64,000 nt of DNA, taken from an uncultured Eubacteriales bacterium. Its GTDB lineage: Bacteria; Bacillota; Clostridia; Christensenellales; Aristaeellaceae. A model generated the notes under the pieces. The model had not been told where the DNA came from, did not search any database, and was given only the letters and a program-made list of their open reading frames with translations. Where the stretch lies: positions 59,584 to 123,583 of the forward strand of contig CACWXY010000007.1 of the NCBI GenBank assembly GCA_902764915.1, given 5' to 3'. Position numbers and translations under genes: made by a program. Shown here piece after piece: positions 34,902 to 43,875 of the stretch. Numbering within the stretch: the stretch's first letter is position 1; every line of letters begins with the position of its first letter.

Positions 34902-34924
34902 GCCGATTCTTCTCTTTAAATCCC

Positions 34925-34954
34925 GGGGGCGGCGCATACCGCCCCCTCTTCTTG
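34925..34954 (+). terminator. Attenuating hairpin after the binding-protein gene
   Basis: gggggcgg (34925-34932) pairs with ccgccccc (34939-34946), followed by TCTTCTT. The T-run is broken, so partial termination is likely, giving more binding protein than permease. Confidence 0.5.
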
Positions 34955-34973
34955 TCAGAGTGAGGTGTTCGGA

Positions 34974-35738
34974 TTGGAACAGTTTGAAGCCTGGAGTCAG
35001 CTGCTCAAAAGCGGCGAGACCGTCTCATCCTTCCAGCGGTTCTATGTCTATTTCTATCAGGCTTTCATCTATAAGGACCGCTGGATGCAGTACCTGCAGG
35101 GCGTGCTGACCACGCTCTATGTCACGGCGCTGGCACTGCTTTTGGGCGTGGTGCTCGGCGTGCTTGTTTCGGTCGTCCGCACCGCCCACGACCAGCAGCG
35201 CCTGGGGCACCGCAATCCCATCCTCGGCATACTGAATATACTCTTCAAGATCTATGTTACCGTGATCCGCGGTACCCCTATGATGGTACAGCTGCTGATC
35301 ATGGGTTTTGTGGTCTTTTCCTCCTCCAAGAACTTTGCTCTGGTCGGAGCGCTGACGCTGGGCATCAATTCCGGCGCCTATCAGGCAGAGATCATCCGCG
35401 GGGGACTGATGAGCGTGGATGCCGGACAGAACGAGGCTGGGCGCAGTCTGGGGCTTACCTATATGGACACCATGCGATTTATCATTATTCCCCAGGCAAT
35501 CAAGGCCATTCTTCCCTCTCTGGGCAATGAGTTCATTGTTCTGCTCAAGGATACCTCCCTCATATCCGTCATCGGCGGAAAAGAACTGCTCTATGCCGCC
35601 CGCGGCATTGTCAGCCGTACCTATGAAGCCATGTATCCGTTCCTGGGAACCGCGGCCATCTATCTGGTGCTGGTGCTGATCTTCACCTGGCTCCTGGGCC
35701 GGTTTGAGAGGAGGCTGCGCGAAAGTGATCGACGTTAA
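34974..35738 (+). CDS. Amino-acid ABC transporter permease
   Basis: 254 residues from TTG at 34974 (GAGG at 34962-34965); GTG at 34965 is an alternative. Several membrane segments follow an N-terminal amphipathic stretch. The conserved [10 protein letters not shown], the [14 protein letters not shown] block and the EAA loop ([20 protein letters not shown]) identify a polar-amino-acid permease of the HisM/GlnP type. The 3' end overlaps the ATPase gene by 14 bases. Confidence 0.92.
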   Translation: MEQFEAWSQLLKSGETVSSFQRFYVYFYQAFIYKDRWMQYLQGVLTTLYVTALALLLGVVLGVLVSVVRTAHDQQRLGHRNPILGILNILFKIYVTVIRGTPMMVQLLIMGFVVFSSSKNFALVGALTLGINSGAYQAEIIRGGLMSVDAGQNEAGRSLGLTYMDTMRFIIIPQAIKAILPSLGNEFIVLLKDTSLISVIGGKELLYAARGIVSRTYEAMYPFLGTAAIYLVLVLIFTWLLGRFERRLRESDRR

Positions 35739-36447
35739 AGACCTGACAAAGACGTTCGGAAGTCTGACCGTACTGGACCATGTGTCCAATCATATAGACA
35801 AGGGCGAGTGCGTGGTCGTGATCGGACCTTCCGGTTCCGGCAAATCCACGTTTCTCCGGTGTCTGAACATGCTGGAAATTCCCACCTCCGGTGAAATCCT
35901 CTTTGACGGGGTTTCCATGACCGATCCCAAGACGGACCTGAACCGCATGCGCCAGAAAATGGGCATGGTTTTCCAGCACTTTAACCTGTTTCCCAACATG
36001 ACCATCCTGCGCAATATCACCCTGGCGCCGATCCGCACAGGGCTTCTGAGCAAGGAAGAGGCCGAGAAGAACGCACGTGCGCTCCTGGCCCGCGTAGGGC
36101 TGGAGGATAAGGCGGATGCATACCCGGCTCAGCTCTCCGGCGGGCAGAAGCAGCGCATTGCCATTGTGCGCGCACTGTGCATGCAGCCGGAGGTCCTGCT
36201 CTTTGATGAGCCCACTTCCGCCCTGGACCCCGAAATGGTTGGGGAAGTCCTGGACGTCATGAAAAAACTCGCCCGCGACGGCATGACCATGGTGGTTGTC
36301 ACCCATGAGATGGGTTTTGCCCGTGAGGTTGCCCACCGCGTCGTCTTCCTCGATGAAGGCAAGCTTCAGGAGGAAGGCACGCCTCAGGAAATCTTCGGAA
36401 ACCCGAAGAACGAGCGCCTGCGCTCCTTCCTGGCAAAAGTACTCTAA
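35725..36447 (+). CDS. Amino-acid ABC transporter ATPase (GlnQ/HisP type)
   Basis: 240 residues, starting at GTG 35725 with GAGGAGG at 35708-35714. Walker [11 protein letters not shown]-loop, signature LSGGQKQR, Walker [15 protein letters not shown] and the H-loop THEMGFA are complete. It energises the preceding permease at the inner membrane face. Translational coupling through a 14-base overlap is likely. argF follows after 20 bases. Confidence 0.94.
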   Translation: MIDVKDLTKTFGSLTVLDHVSNHIDKGECVVVIGPSGSGKSTFLRCLNMLEIPTSGEILFDGVSMTDPKTDLNRMRQKMGMVFQHFNLFPNMTILRNITLAPIRTGLLSKEEAEKNARALLARVGLEDKADAYPAQLSGGQKQRIAIVRALCMQPEVLLFDEPTSALDPEMVGEVLDVMKKLARDGMTMVVVTHEMGFAREVAHRVVFLDEGKLQEEGTPQEIFGNPKNERLRSFLAKVL

Positions 36448-36467
36448 CAATCGGAAAGGAAGATTCC

Positions 36468-37460
36468 ATGAGCCTTTATCAGAAAAGCTTTCTCAAACTC
36501 CTCGATCTGAGCGAAGAGGAAATCCTGCATCTGCTGCAGCTGGCTGCCGATCTCAAGGCCCGGAAAAAAGCAGGCGTCCCGCATAAGCTGTGCGAGGGCA
36601 AAAACGTAGCTCTGATCTTTGAAAAGACCTCCACCCGCACCCGCTGCGCCTTTGAAGTTGCTGCGGCAGACCTGGGCATGCATTCCACCTACCTGGATCC
36701 CACCGGCTCCCAGATAGGGAAAAAGGAGTCCATCGCGGATACCGCGCGCGTTCTCGGACGCATGTATGACGGCATCGAATACCGCGGCTTCGGCCAGACC
36801 ATTGTGGAAGACCTGGCACGCTTCAGCGGTGTGCCTGTCTGGAACGGACTGACCAATGAGTTCCACCCCACCCAGGTGCTGGCGGACTTTCTGACCATAC
36901 AGGAGCACTTCGGTGCGCTGTCCGGTCGGAAACTGGTCTTCCTCGGCGACGCACGCTATAACATGGCCAACAGCCTGATGGTCGGCTGTGCCAAGATGGG
37001 CATGCACTTTGTCGCCTGCGCGCCGGAAAGCTTTCTGCCCGGCGCAGAACTGGTAAAAACCTGTCAGACGATTGCTGCGAAAAACGGCGGCTCCATTACC
37101 CTGTCCTCTGATCCTGCCACAGCTGTTGCCGGGGCGGATGTGATCTATACGGATGTCTGGGTTTCCATGGGCGAATCCGACGAAGCCTGGAAGGAACGGA
37201 TCGCGCTGATGCTGCCCTTCCAGGTCAACCGCGCACTGATGGAAAAAGCCGGTCCCCAGTGCCGCTTCATGCACTGCCTGCCCGCCTTCCATGACCTGGG
37301 CACCACGATTGGCCGGGATATCCATACGCGCTTTGGCATTGATGCCATGGAAGTCACCGACGAGGTCTTTGAATCACCCGCCTCCATTGTCTTTGACGAG
37401 GCGGAAAACCGCATGCATACCATTAAAGCCGTAATGGCAGCGACACTGACGGGAGCGTGA
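36468..37460 (+). CDS. argF: Ornithine carbamoyltransferase
   Basis: 330 residues. It makes citrulline from ornithine and carbamoyl phosphate. The carbamoyl-phosphate loop [10 protein letters not shown], the HPTQ motif and the ornithine-binding HCLPAFHD block are present. It is encoded directly before carA and carB, which make its carbamoyl-phosphate substrate. Catabolic use is less likely because no arcA/arcC neighbours are present. Start ATG with AAAGGAAG upstream. Confidence 0.95.
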   Translation: MSLYQKSFLKLLDLSEEEILHLLQLAADLKARKKAGVPHKLCEGKNVALIFEKTSTRTRCAFEVAAADLGMHSTYLDPTGSQIGKKESIADTARVLGRMYDGIEYRGFGQTIVEDLARFSGVPVWNGLTNEFHPTQVLADFLTIQEHFGALSGRKLVFLGDARYNMANSLMVGCAKMGMHFVACAPESFLPGAELVKTCQTIAAKNGGSITLSSDPATAVAGADVIYTDVWVSMGESDEAWKERIALMLPFQVNRALMEKAGPQCRFMHCLPAFHDLGTTIGRDIHTRFGIDAMEVTDEVFESPASIVFDEAENRMHTIKAVMAATLTGA

Positions 37461-37464
37461 CAGT

Positions 37465-38529
37465 ATGGCCTATCTCGTGCTCGCCAGCGGCGAGGTCTAT
37501 GAGGGCACGCGTATCGGTGCACCGGTAGACGCCATCGGCGAACTCGTCTTCACCACCGGTATGGAAGGGTACCTGGAAACACTCACCGATCCCAGCTATG
37601 CCGGACAGATTGTCATTCAGACCTTTCCCATGATCGGAAACTATGGCGTCATTCCCGAAGACTTTGAGGGAAAAAGAGCTCTGCACGGATATATCGTGCG
37701 GGAGCTGTGTGACGCACCGTCCAATTTCCGCAGCGAAGGTACCCTGGATGCCTATCTGCAGTCCCAGGGCATTCCCGGGATCTGCGGGGTAGATACGCGC
37801 CAGCTCACCCGTACCCTGCGGGAATACGGCGTCATGAACGCCTGTATTACCGATACGGTACCGAAAGATCTCAGCGCACTGCAGGCCTACCAGGTTACCG
37901 GCGTTGTGGAGCGCGTGAGCTGTGAAAAACCGTCCACCTACCCTGTCGAAGGCAAAATGCGCTATCGGGTGGCCCTTATGGACTACGGCGCCAAACGCAA
38001 TATTATCCGCAGTCTCACCCGTCGCGGCTGCGAGGTCACCTGCCTTCCGGCCACGACGACCGCCGCGCAGGTGCTGGCGCTTTCTCCGGACGGTGTCATG
38101 CTTTCCAATGGCCCCGGGGATCCTGCCGAAAACCTGTTCCAGATCCAGCAGATCCGTCAGCTGGTCGGCAAGCTCCCCATCTTCGGCATCTGTCTGGGGC
38201 ACCAGCTCACGGCACTGGCCATGGGCGGCAAGACCATGAAACTGCACTACGGCCATCGTGGCGCCAATCAGCCGGTACGCGACCTGATTACGGGCCGGAC
38301 CTATATCACCAGCCAGAACCATGGCTACGCCGTAATCGCCGACAGCCTTCAGGGCATCGGCGTCGAAAGCTTCCGCAATGCCAATGACGACAGCTGTGAA
38401 GGGATGATCTATCCCGGCAAGCAGCTGATGACCGTACAGTTCCATCCCGAGGCCTGCAGCGGGCCGAGAGATACCGCATTTCTCTTTGACCGGTTTCTGC
38501 AGATGATGGGAGGTGAGCCGGTTGCCTAA
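37465..38529 (+). CDS. carA: Carbamoyl-phosphate synthase small (glutaminase) subunit
   Basis: 354 residues. The N-terminal CarA domain (VLASGEVYEGTRIGA) precedes a class-I glutamine amidotransferase domain with nucleophile C243 in GICLGHQL and the His-Glu pair in FHPEA. It releases ammonia from glutamine and passes it to CarB. Only 4 bases separate it from argF, and it overlaps the carB start by 8 bases. Confidence 0.95.
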   Translation: MAYLVLASGEVYEGTRIGAPVDAIGELVFTTGMEGYLETLTDPSYAGQIVIQTFPMIGNYGVIPEDFEGKRALHGYIVRELCDAPSNFRSEGTLDAYLQSQGIPGICGVDTRQLTRTLREYGVMNACITDTVPKDLSALQAYQVTGVVERVSCEKPSTYPVEGKMRYRVALMDYGAKRNIIRSLTRRGCEVTCLPATTTAAQVLALSPDGVMLSNGPGDPAENLFQIQQIRQLVGKLPIFGICLGHQLTALAMGGKTMKLHYGHRGANQPVRDLITGRTYITSQNHGYAVIADSLQGIGVESFRNANDDSCEGMIYPGKQLMTVQFHPEACSGPRDTAFLFDRFLQMMGGEPVA

Positions 38530-41500
38530 GGATACGACGATCCGAAAAGTCCTGGTGATCGGCTCCGGCCCGATTGTCATCGGACAGGCCGCCGAGTTTG
38601 ACTATGCCGGCGCCCAGGCGTGCCGTGTACTGCGGGACGAGGGCATCAATGTCGTACTGGTCAATTCCAACCCGGCTACCATCATGACCGACAAGCACCT
38701 GGCGGATGAGATCTATCTGGAGCCCCTGACGCCGGAAACCGTCACACGGATCCTGGAAAAGGAGCGTCCGGACGGACTGCTGGCCGGGCTCGGCGGACAG
38801 ACCGCACTGACCCTGGCCATGCAGCTGAGCCGTGACGGAACGCTGGACCGGCTGGGCGTGCGTCTTCTGGGCTCCGGTATTGACGCCATTGACAAGGCCG
38901 AGGACCGGGAACGCTTCAGGGAGACCATGAAAGCAATCGGTCAGCCGGTTGTCGCCTCCGAAATCGCGACCACATTGTCCGTTGCGCTGCAGGCCGCGGA
39001 CCGCATCGGATATCCTGTCATCGTACGCCCCGCTTTTACGCTGGGCGGCAGCGGTGGCGGCATCGCGCAAAACGCGCAGGAGATGCAGGAGATCGCGCAG
39101 ACCGGTCTGGACGCATCTCCGATTCATCAGATCCTGGTGGAAAAGTGCATTGCCGGCTGGAAAGAGATTGAGTTTGAAACCATGCGTGACAGTCTCGGCA
39201 ATGTCATTGCCGTATGCTCCATGGAAAACGTGGACCCGGTCGGCATTCATACCGGCGACTCCATTGTCACAGCGCCGGCGCTGACACTGTCGGACAAGGA
39301 ATACCAGATGCTGCGCTCCGCCTCCCTGGACATGATCACTGCCCTGGGGATTGTAGGCGGCTGCAACTGTCAGTTTGCACTGAACCCTGACAGCTTTGAG
39401 TACGCAGTCATTGAGGTCAATCCCCGCGTATCCCGCTCCTCCGCCCTGGCTTCCAAGGCAACGGGCTATCCCATCGCCAAGATTACCACGCGCATTGCGC
39501 TGGGCTACAGCCTGGACGAGATTCTCAATGATATCACCGGCAAGACATGCGCCTGCTTTGAACCGACGCTGGACTATGTGGTGGTGAAATTCCCCAAGTG
39601 GCCCTTTGACAAGTTTGCCTCCAGTTCCCGGCGCCTGGGCACCCAGATGAAAGCCACGGGCGAAGTCATGGCTATCGGACAGTGCTTTGAGGAAGCGCTT
39701 ATGAAGGCTGTGCGCGGCGCGGAAATCGGACTGGATACGCTCCACTGCACTCCGCTTACTGATGCACCAATTGAAGAACGGCTGCAGGCGCAGGATGATC
39801 ACCGGTTGTTTACCGTCTTTGAGGCGCTTCAGTCCGGTATGGATGTGGACCGCATTCATGCAATCACATGCATTGACCGTTTCTTCCTCTGGAAGCTTCA
39901 GCATCTGGTGCAGCTGGAAGCAAGGCTGAAGAATGAGCCCGTCAGCGACGCGCTGTATACCCTGGCCAAGCGGTACGGCTATACCGATGCCGCGATCCAC
40001 CGTCTCTCCGGTAAGGAGGGCTGGCCCCATAAGGCACTCAGCTATAAGATGGTGGACACCTGCGGTGCAGAATTTGACGCCAAAACACCGTATTTCTATT
40101 CCTCCGCCGACAGCTGCTGTGAATCCCGCACGTTCCCACGTTCCGGGAAGCCTGTAATTATGGTGCTCGGTTCCGGCCCGATCCGCATCGGACAGGGGAT
40201 TGAATTTGACTATTCCTCGGTCCACTGCGTATGGACCCTGCGGGAACTGGGCTATGATGTGGTGATTGTCAACAACAATCCCGAAACCGTATCCACCGAC
40301 TACGATACCGCCGACCGGCTGTACTTTGAGCCCCTGTGCCCTGAGGATGTCATGCATATCATTGACGTGGAGCATCCTGTAGGCGTCGTGGTCGCCTTTG
40401 GCGGGCAGACCGCGATTAAGCTGACTCAGTTTCTGGATCGCGCTGGCATTCGTATCCTGGGCACTTCCGCAGACTCCATTGACATGGCTGAGGATCGCAG
40501 TCGCTTTGACGCGCTGCTGGAACGCTTCGGTATCTCCCGTCCCCGGGGCATGGGGGTCACCACCCTGGAAGACGCCGTATCTGCTGCAGAACAGCTGGGC
40601 TATCCAGTGCTCCTGCGTCCATCCTACGTCATCGGCGGACAGAATATGACCATTGTCCGCTCCCGGGCACAGACTGTGGACTACATGGAACGGATCATGG
40701 CAGGCGGTATTGAAAACCCGGTACTGGTGGACAAGTATATGCCCGGCATTGAACTGGAAGTTGATGTGATTTCCGACGGCACGGACGTGCTGATCCCCGG
40801 GATTATGGAACATATCGAACGCGCCGGCGTACACTCGGGCGACTCCATTGCGGTCTATCCGCCCTATAACCTGACCGATCCCTTCCTGCACAAGATCTGC
40901 GATGTCTCTGAGAAGCTGGCCCTGGCGCTGGGCACACAGGGGCTTGTGAACATACAGTACCTGATCTATGAAGGCGAGCTGTATGTGATCGAAGTCAATC
41001 CCCGCGCATCGCGCACCGTACCCTATATCTCCAAGGTTACGGGCGTGCCTATGGTAGACCTTGCCAGCCGGGTCATGCTGGGTGAAAGACTGCAGGATCT
41101 GGGCTTTGGCACCGGGCTTTACCGTACGCCGCCCTATGTGGCGGTAAAGGTGCCTGTCTTCTCCTTTGAAAAGCTCAGCGATGCCAACTCCATACTCGGC
41201 CCGGAAATGAAGTCCACAGGCGAAGTCCTGGGCCTTGGCAAAAGCATGGCGGAAGCGCTCTTCAAGGGACTTCTGGCCGCCGGCTTTACCGTACCTGAAC
41301 GGCATACGCCCGGCAGGCACGGCGTGCTGATTTCGGTAGAGGAGAGCGATTATCAGGAGATCATTTCCCTGGCCAAGCGGTTCTATGACCTGGGCCTGAG
41401 CCTGTATGCCACCAGCGGCACTGCCGATGCCATCTCCCAGCTGGGCATTCCTGTCACCAGCGTACCCAATGCTACGGAAAGCCCTGTGCTGAATGAGCTC

Positions 41501-42553
41501 ATGGACTCGGGTAAGCTGTCCTATATCATCTATACCGGCGCTGTGAAAGACACGACCGTGGGCGACTATACACTGCTTCACCGTCACGCCATGCTGCGCG
41601 GCATTCCCTGCCTGACGTCCACCGATACAGCCGGCGCTCTGGCGCAGATCATTGAAAGCCGCTATACGCTGTCCAATACGGAACTGGTGGATATCAATCA
41701 TATGCGCCCCTGGCGGCAGAAAATCCACTTCGCCAAAATGCACAGCTGCGGCAATGACTATATCTTTGTGGAAAACTTTGACGGCGCCCTCACCTGTCCC
41801 GAGTCTCTGTGCGTCAGCCTGTGTGCACCGCACTACGGCATCGGCGGTGACGGAATCGTACTGATCGAGCGCTCCGCAGTAGCCAGTGCCCGCATGCGCT
41901 CATTCAACCGGGACGGAAGCGAAGGCCGGATGGCTGGAAACAGTATCCGCTGTGTTGCCAAGTATCTGTATGATTCCGGCCGGATTCATTCCGAGTATAT
42001 GACCATTGAAACTGCCAGCGGCGTACACGCCCTGCGGCTGTATCTGCGGGACGGCCGCGTCAGTTCCGTCTCCGTGAACATGGGAAAAGGACAACTGATG
42101 CCCCGCCTGGACGGAAAAGCACGGGAAAAAGGCGCGGCCCAGGAAACCGTTTCCCTGGCCGACCGGTCCTGGGATATCACCCGCGTCGATGTGGGAAACC
42201 CGCACTGCGTGGTTTTCCTTGACGCCATTGACAGCCTGGACCTGCCCCAGATCGGGCCGCAGTTCGAGTATGCCCCGATCTTCCCCAACCGGGTCAATAC
42301 CGAGTTTGTCCGCCTGGTCAACCGCAATACCCTCCGCATGCGGGTATGGGAGCGCGGGAATGGGGAGACGCTGGCCTGCGGTACCGGTGCATGCGCCGCC
42401 GTGATTGCGGCAGTAGAGAACGGACTGTGCACCAAAGGCGAAGATATTACCGTAAAACTTCTCGGCGGCGACCTGATCGTCAACTATACCGATGAAGCCG
42501 TAACACTCTCCGGACCCGCTGTGCTTGTCTTTGAAGGCACCTTTGAGTACTGA
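38522..42553 (+). CDS. carB-dapF: Fusion of carbamoyl-phosphate synthase large subunit (CarB) and diaminopimelate epimerase (DapF)
   Basis: 1343 residues, about 280 more than normal CarB. The TTG at 38522 is preferred over GTG 38513 because GGGAGG is 8 bases away and the protein then begins M-P-K like known CarB. Residues 1-1060 contain the two ATP-grasp halves (SGPIVIGQAAEFDYAG and SGPIRIGQGIEFDYS openings) and the MGS-like regulatory domain. From about residue 1066 the chain is a complete DapF, with catalytic Cys1076 in HSCGND and Cys1286 in ACGTGAC. There is no stop or frameshift at the junction. An in-frame ATG at 41702 with GGTGG 11 bases upstream could allow separate DapF synthesis. The last gene of the arginine operon, followed by a strong terminator. 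Confidence 0.93.
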   Translation: MPKDTTIRKVLVIGSGPIVIGQAAEFDYAGAQACRVLRDEGINVVLVNSNPATIMTDKHLADEIYLEPLTPETVTRILEKERPDGLLAGLGGQTALTLAMQLSRDGTLDRLGVRLLGSGIDAIDKAEDRERFRETMKAIGQPVVASEIATTLSVALQAADRIGYPVIVRPAFTLGGSGGGIAQNAQEMQEIAQTGLDASPIHQILVEKCIAGWKEIEFETMRDSLGNVIAVCSMENVDPVGIHTGDSIVTAPALTLSDKEYQMLRSASLDMITALGIVGGCNCQFALNPDSFEYAVIEVNPRVSRSSALASKATGYPIAKITTRIALGYSLDEILNDITGKTCACFEPTLDYVVVKFPKWPFDKFASSSRRLGTQMKATGEVMAIGQCFEEALMKAVRGAEIGLDTLHCTPLTDAPIEERLQAQDDHRLFTVFEALQSGMDVDRIHAITCIDRFFLWKLQHLVQLEARLKNEPVSDALYTLAKRYGYTDAAIHRLSGKEGWPHKALSYKMVDTCGAEFDAKTPYFYSSADSCCESRTFPRSGKPVIMVLGSGPIRIGQGIEFDYSSVHCVWTLRELGYDVVIVNNNPETVSTDYDTADRLYFEPLCPEDVMHIIDVEHPVGVVVAFGGQTAIKLTQFLDRAGIRILGTSADSIDMAEDRSRFDALLERFGISRPRGMGVTTLEDAVSAAEQLGYPVLLRPSYVIGGQNMTIVRSRAQTVDYMERIMAGGIENPVLVDKYMPGIELEVDVISDGTDVLIPGIMEHIERAGVHSGDSIAVYPPYNLTDPFLHKICDVSEKLALALGTQGLVNIQYLIYEGELYVIEVNPRASRTVPYISKVTGVPMVDLASRVMLGERLQDLGFGTGLYRTPPYVAVKVPVFSFEKLSDANSILGPEMKSTGEVLGLGKSMAEALFKGLLAAGFTVPERHTPGRHGVLISVEESDYQEIISLAKRFYDLGLSLYATSGTADAISQLGIPVTSVPNATESPVLNELMDSGKLSYIIYTGAVKDTTVGDYTLLHRHAMLRGIPCLTSTDTAGALAQIIESRYTLSNTELVDINHMRPWRQKIHFAKMHSCGNDYIFVENFDGALTCPESLCVSLCAPHYGIGGDGIVLIERSAVASARMRSFNRDGSEGRMAGNSIRCVAKYLYDSGRIHSEYMTIETASGVHALRLYLRDGRVSSVSVNMGKGQLMPRLDGKAREKGAAQETVSLADRSWDITRVDVGNPHCVVFLDAIDSLDLPQIGPQFEYAPIFPNRVNTEFVRLVNRNTLRMRVWERGNGETLACGTGACAAVIAAVENGLCTKGEDITVKLLGGDLIVNYTDEAVTLSGPAVLVFEGTFEY

Positions 42554-42595
42554 ACCGCTCTCGGATGCAGACGAAAGAACCACTTGACAGAAAAA

Positions 42596-42625
42596 GCGGC
42601 CCTACCTGATAAATGGTACGGCCGC
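42596..42625. repeat. Stem-loop after carB-dapF
   Basis: An 11-bp stem with one mismatch (42596-42606 with 42615-42625) and an 8-base loop, without a T-run. It precedes the main terminator. Confidence 0.45.
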
Positions 42626-42657
42626 CATCAAATCCTGCTACGCCTGCGTGCATCACA

Positions 42658-42708
42658 CCCTGGCATTGGCTTCCTCTCGGAAGCCAATGCCAGGGCTTTT
42701 CTTTTTTT
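42658..42708 (+). terminator. Intrinsic terminator of the arginine operon
   Basis: Perfect 17-bp stem (42658-42674 with 42679-42695), TCTC loop, then GC followed by a T-rich tail (TTTTCTTTTTTT). It lies between the plus-strand arginine operon and the converging NlpC/P60 gene. Confidence 0.88.
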
Positions 42709-42839
42709 CATTGCATACCGGGGCTGAAGCCCTCTCTGGTACGGGTCCATGTCGGGCTGCCAAGACCGCCTCTGCCTTTGCACTCCGAAAAAGATGCTGC
42801 AAAAAGGATATAACCTGCAAATCACTTCTCCCGGAAGGC

Positions 42840-43688
42840 TTACACTACCCGCCATCTGGCCCACATTCGCTTTTCATCTCTGCTATCATCATAGAGCATC
42901 AGCTTATACCCATCCAGGAGAAAGTAGTCCATTTCATCATCCAGCGGGCTCAGCATATGCCGAATTGCGGCCGTCCGGGGCACGCCCAGAATCGACACAA
43001 TCACGCCACCATCCGGCGGATACACCCGCCAGTCCAGTGTGTCCTCAATATATGTCTCATAGCGCTCATAATAATCACTGCTTACCGTGGAATGAATCAG
43101 CAATGGATAAGCCAGATACGGAATCAGCTCCGGCGGCACAGTATCCACGCGATATCCATAGTCAAGCAATGTGCCGGCAAAGAGCGCCACATGGTACGAT
43201 CTCCCTCCATGGCACAGAAAAAGCAGATCTCCCGGCAAAAGCTTCTGCGACAGTTCCTCTCCTTTGAGATTGTCCGTATCCGGGATCGCATATACAGCGT
43301 TTTCCGGCAGATACAGCATGTCCGAGTTGGACGGATGCGTGGCATACCCCGCATTCTCCAGCGCCCATCGCGTAAAACCCGTGCAGTCCAGTCCGTACAG
43401 ATAGGACCGGTCTGTCCTGTAATAGGAAGGCGATGCCTGCCACGGACGCATGGTTTCCAAGATCCGCGACGCATCCCGTCCGCCCCAGAAGTACGGGCAT
43501 CCCAAAGGGAACCGCGCTTCCACATGCTTCCCTGTCATTTGATTGTAGCGGACCAGGAAGGGATTCCCTGTTTCCAGCATGGAAAGCGCAGATGCAAGAA
43601 TCGCATTGTCTTCCCAGACCGCTCCTGCCATCATCGGCAGAAGACAGAGAATCACCACACATATACCTATCTTTCTCACCGGTTTCAC
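42840..43688 (-). CDS. Secreted NlpC/P60-family cell-wall peptidase
   Basis: 282 residues. An N-terminal signal peptide (hydrophobic residues 7-22, cleavage after AGA) is followed by a stretch of unknown fold and the NlpC/P60 core. The core has nucleophile C102 in GLDCTGFTRWAL, His166 in SYHVALF and a likely third polar residue at H199. It should cut peptidoglycan stem peptides outside the membrane. GGAGG lies upstream of the GTG start at 43688, but the spacing is only 3 bases; GTG at 43676 is an alternative. The divergent neighbour also encodes a secreted protein. Confidence 0.8.
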   Translation of the reverse strand: MKPVRKIGICVVILCLLPMMAGAVWEDNAILASALSMLETGNPFLVRYNQMTGKHVEARFPLGCPYFWGGRDASRILETMRPWQASPSYYRTDRSYLYGLDCTGFTRWALENAGYATHPSNSDMLYLPENAVYAIPDTDNLKGEELSQKLLPGDLLFLCHGGRSYHVALFAGTLLDYGYRVDTVPPELIPYLAYPLLIHSTVSSDYYERYETYIEDTLDWRVYPPDGGVIVSILGVPRTAAIRHMLSPLDDEMDYFLLDGYKLMLYDDSRDEKRMWARWRVV

Positions 43689-43724
43689 CTGCCTCCATGA
43701 TTGAAAACGCCATATATCTCCTGC

Positions 43725-43753
43725 ATTCTACACAGCCTTTCCCAGATTGACAA
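43725..43753 (-). promoter_or_regulatory. Promoter of the NlpC/P60 gene
   Basis: On the minus strand TTGTCA (43753-43748), exactly 17 bases, TAGAAT (43730-43725). The start codon follows about 35 bases downstream. Confidence 0.55.
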
Positions 43754-43794
43754 TCCAGTTCTCGCCCCGGCAGAGAAGGAAAACAAAAAAAACC

Positions 43795-43823
43795 TGTTAT
43801 ACGCCTTCCATTCAGGCTATAAT
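43795..43823 (+). promoter_or_regulatory. Promoter of the Ig-like protein gene
   Basis: A perfect -10 box TATAAT (43818-43823) with a poor -35 (TGTTAT at 43795-43800, 17 bases away). The ATG follows at 43876. The pair with the minus-strand promoter makes this a divergent control region. Confidence 0.4.
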
Positions 43824-43875
43824 AGGGCAGAATCATTATGCCGCTTATCTAATGGAATGCTTCGGAGGTAATCTT

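Noticed and set aside
38306..41833. Minus-strand open frame of 1175 codons opposite carA/carB
   Set aside because: A shadow of CarB codon usage; no motif and no start signals.
42613..43836. Plus-strand and alternative minus-strand frames around the NlpC/P60 gene
   Set aside because: Shadows of the 42840-43688 gene, which has a signal peptide, catalytic residues and a promoter.
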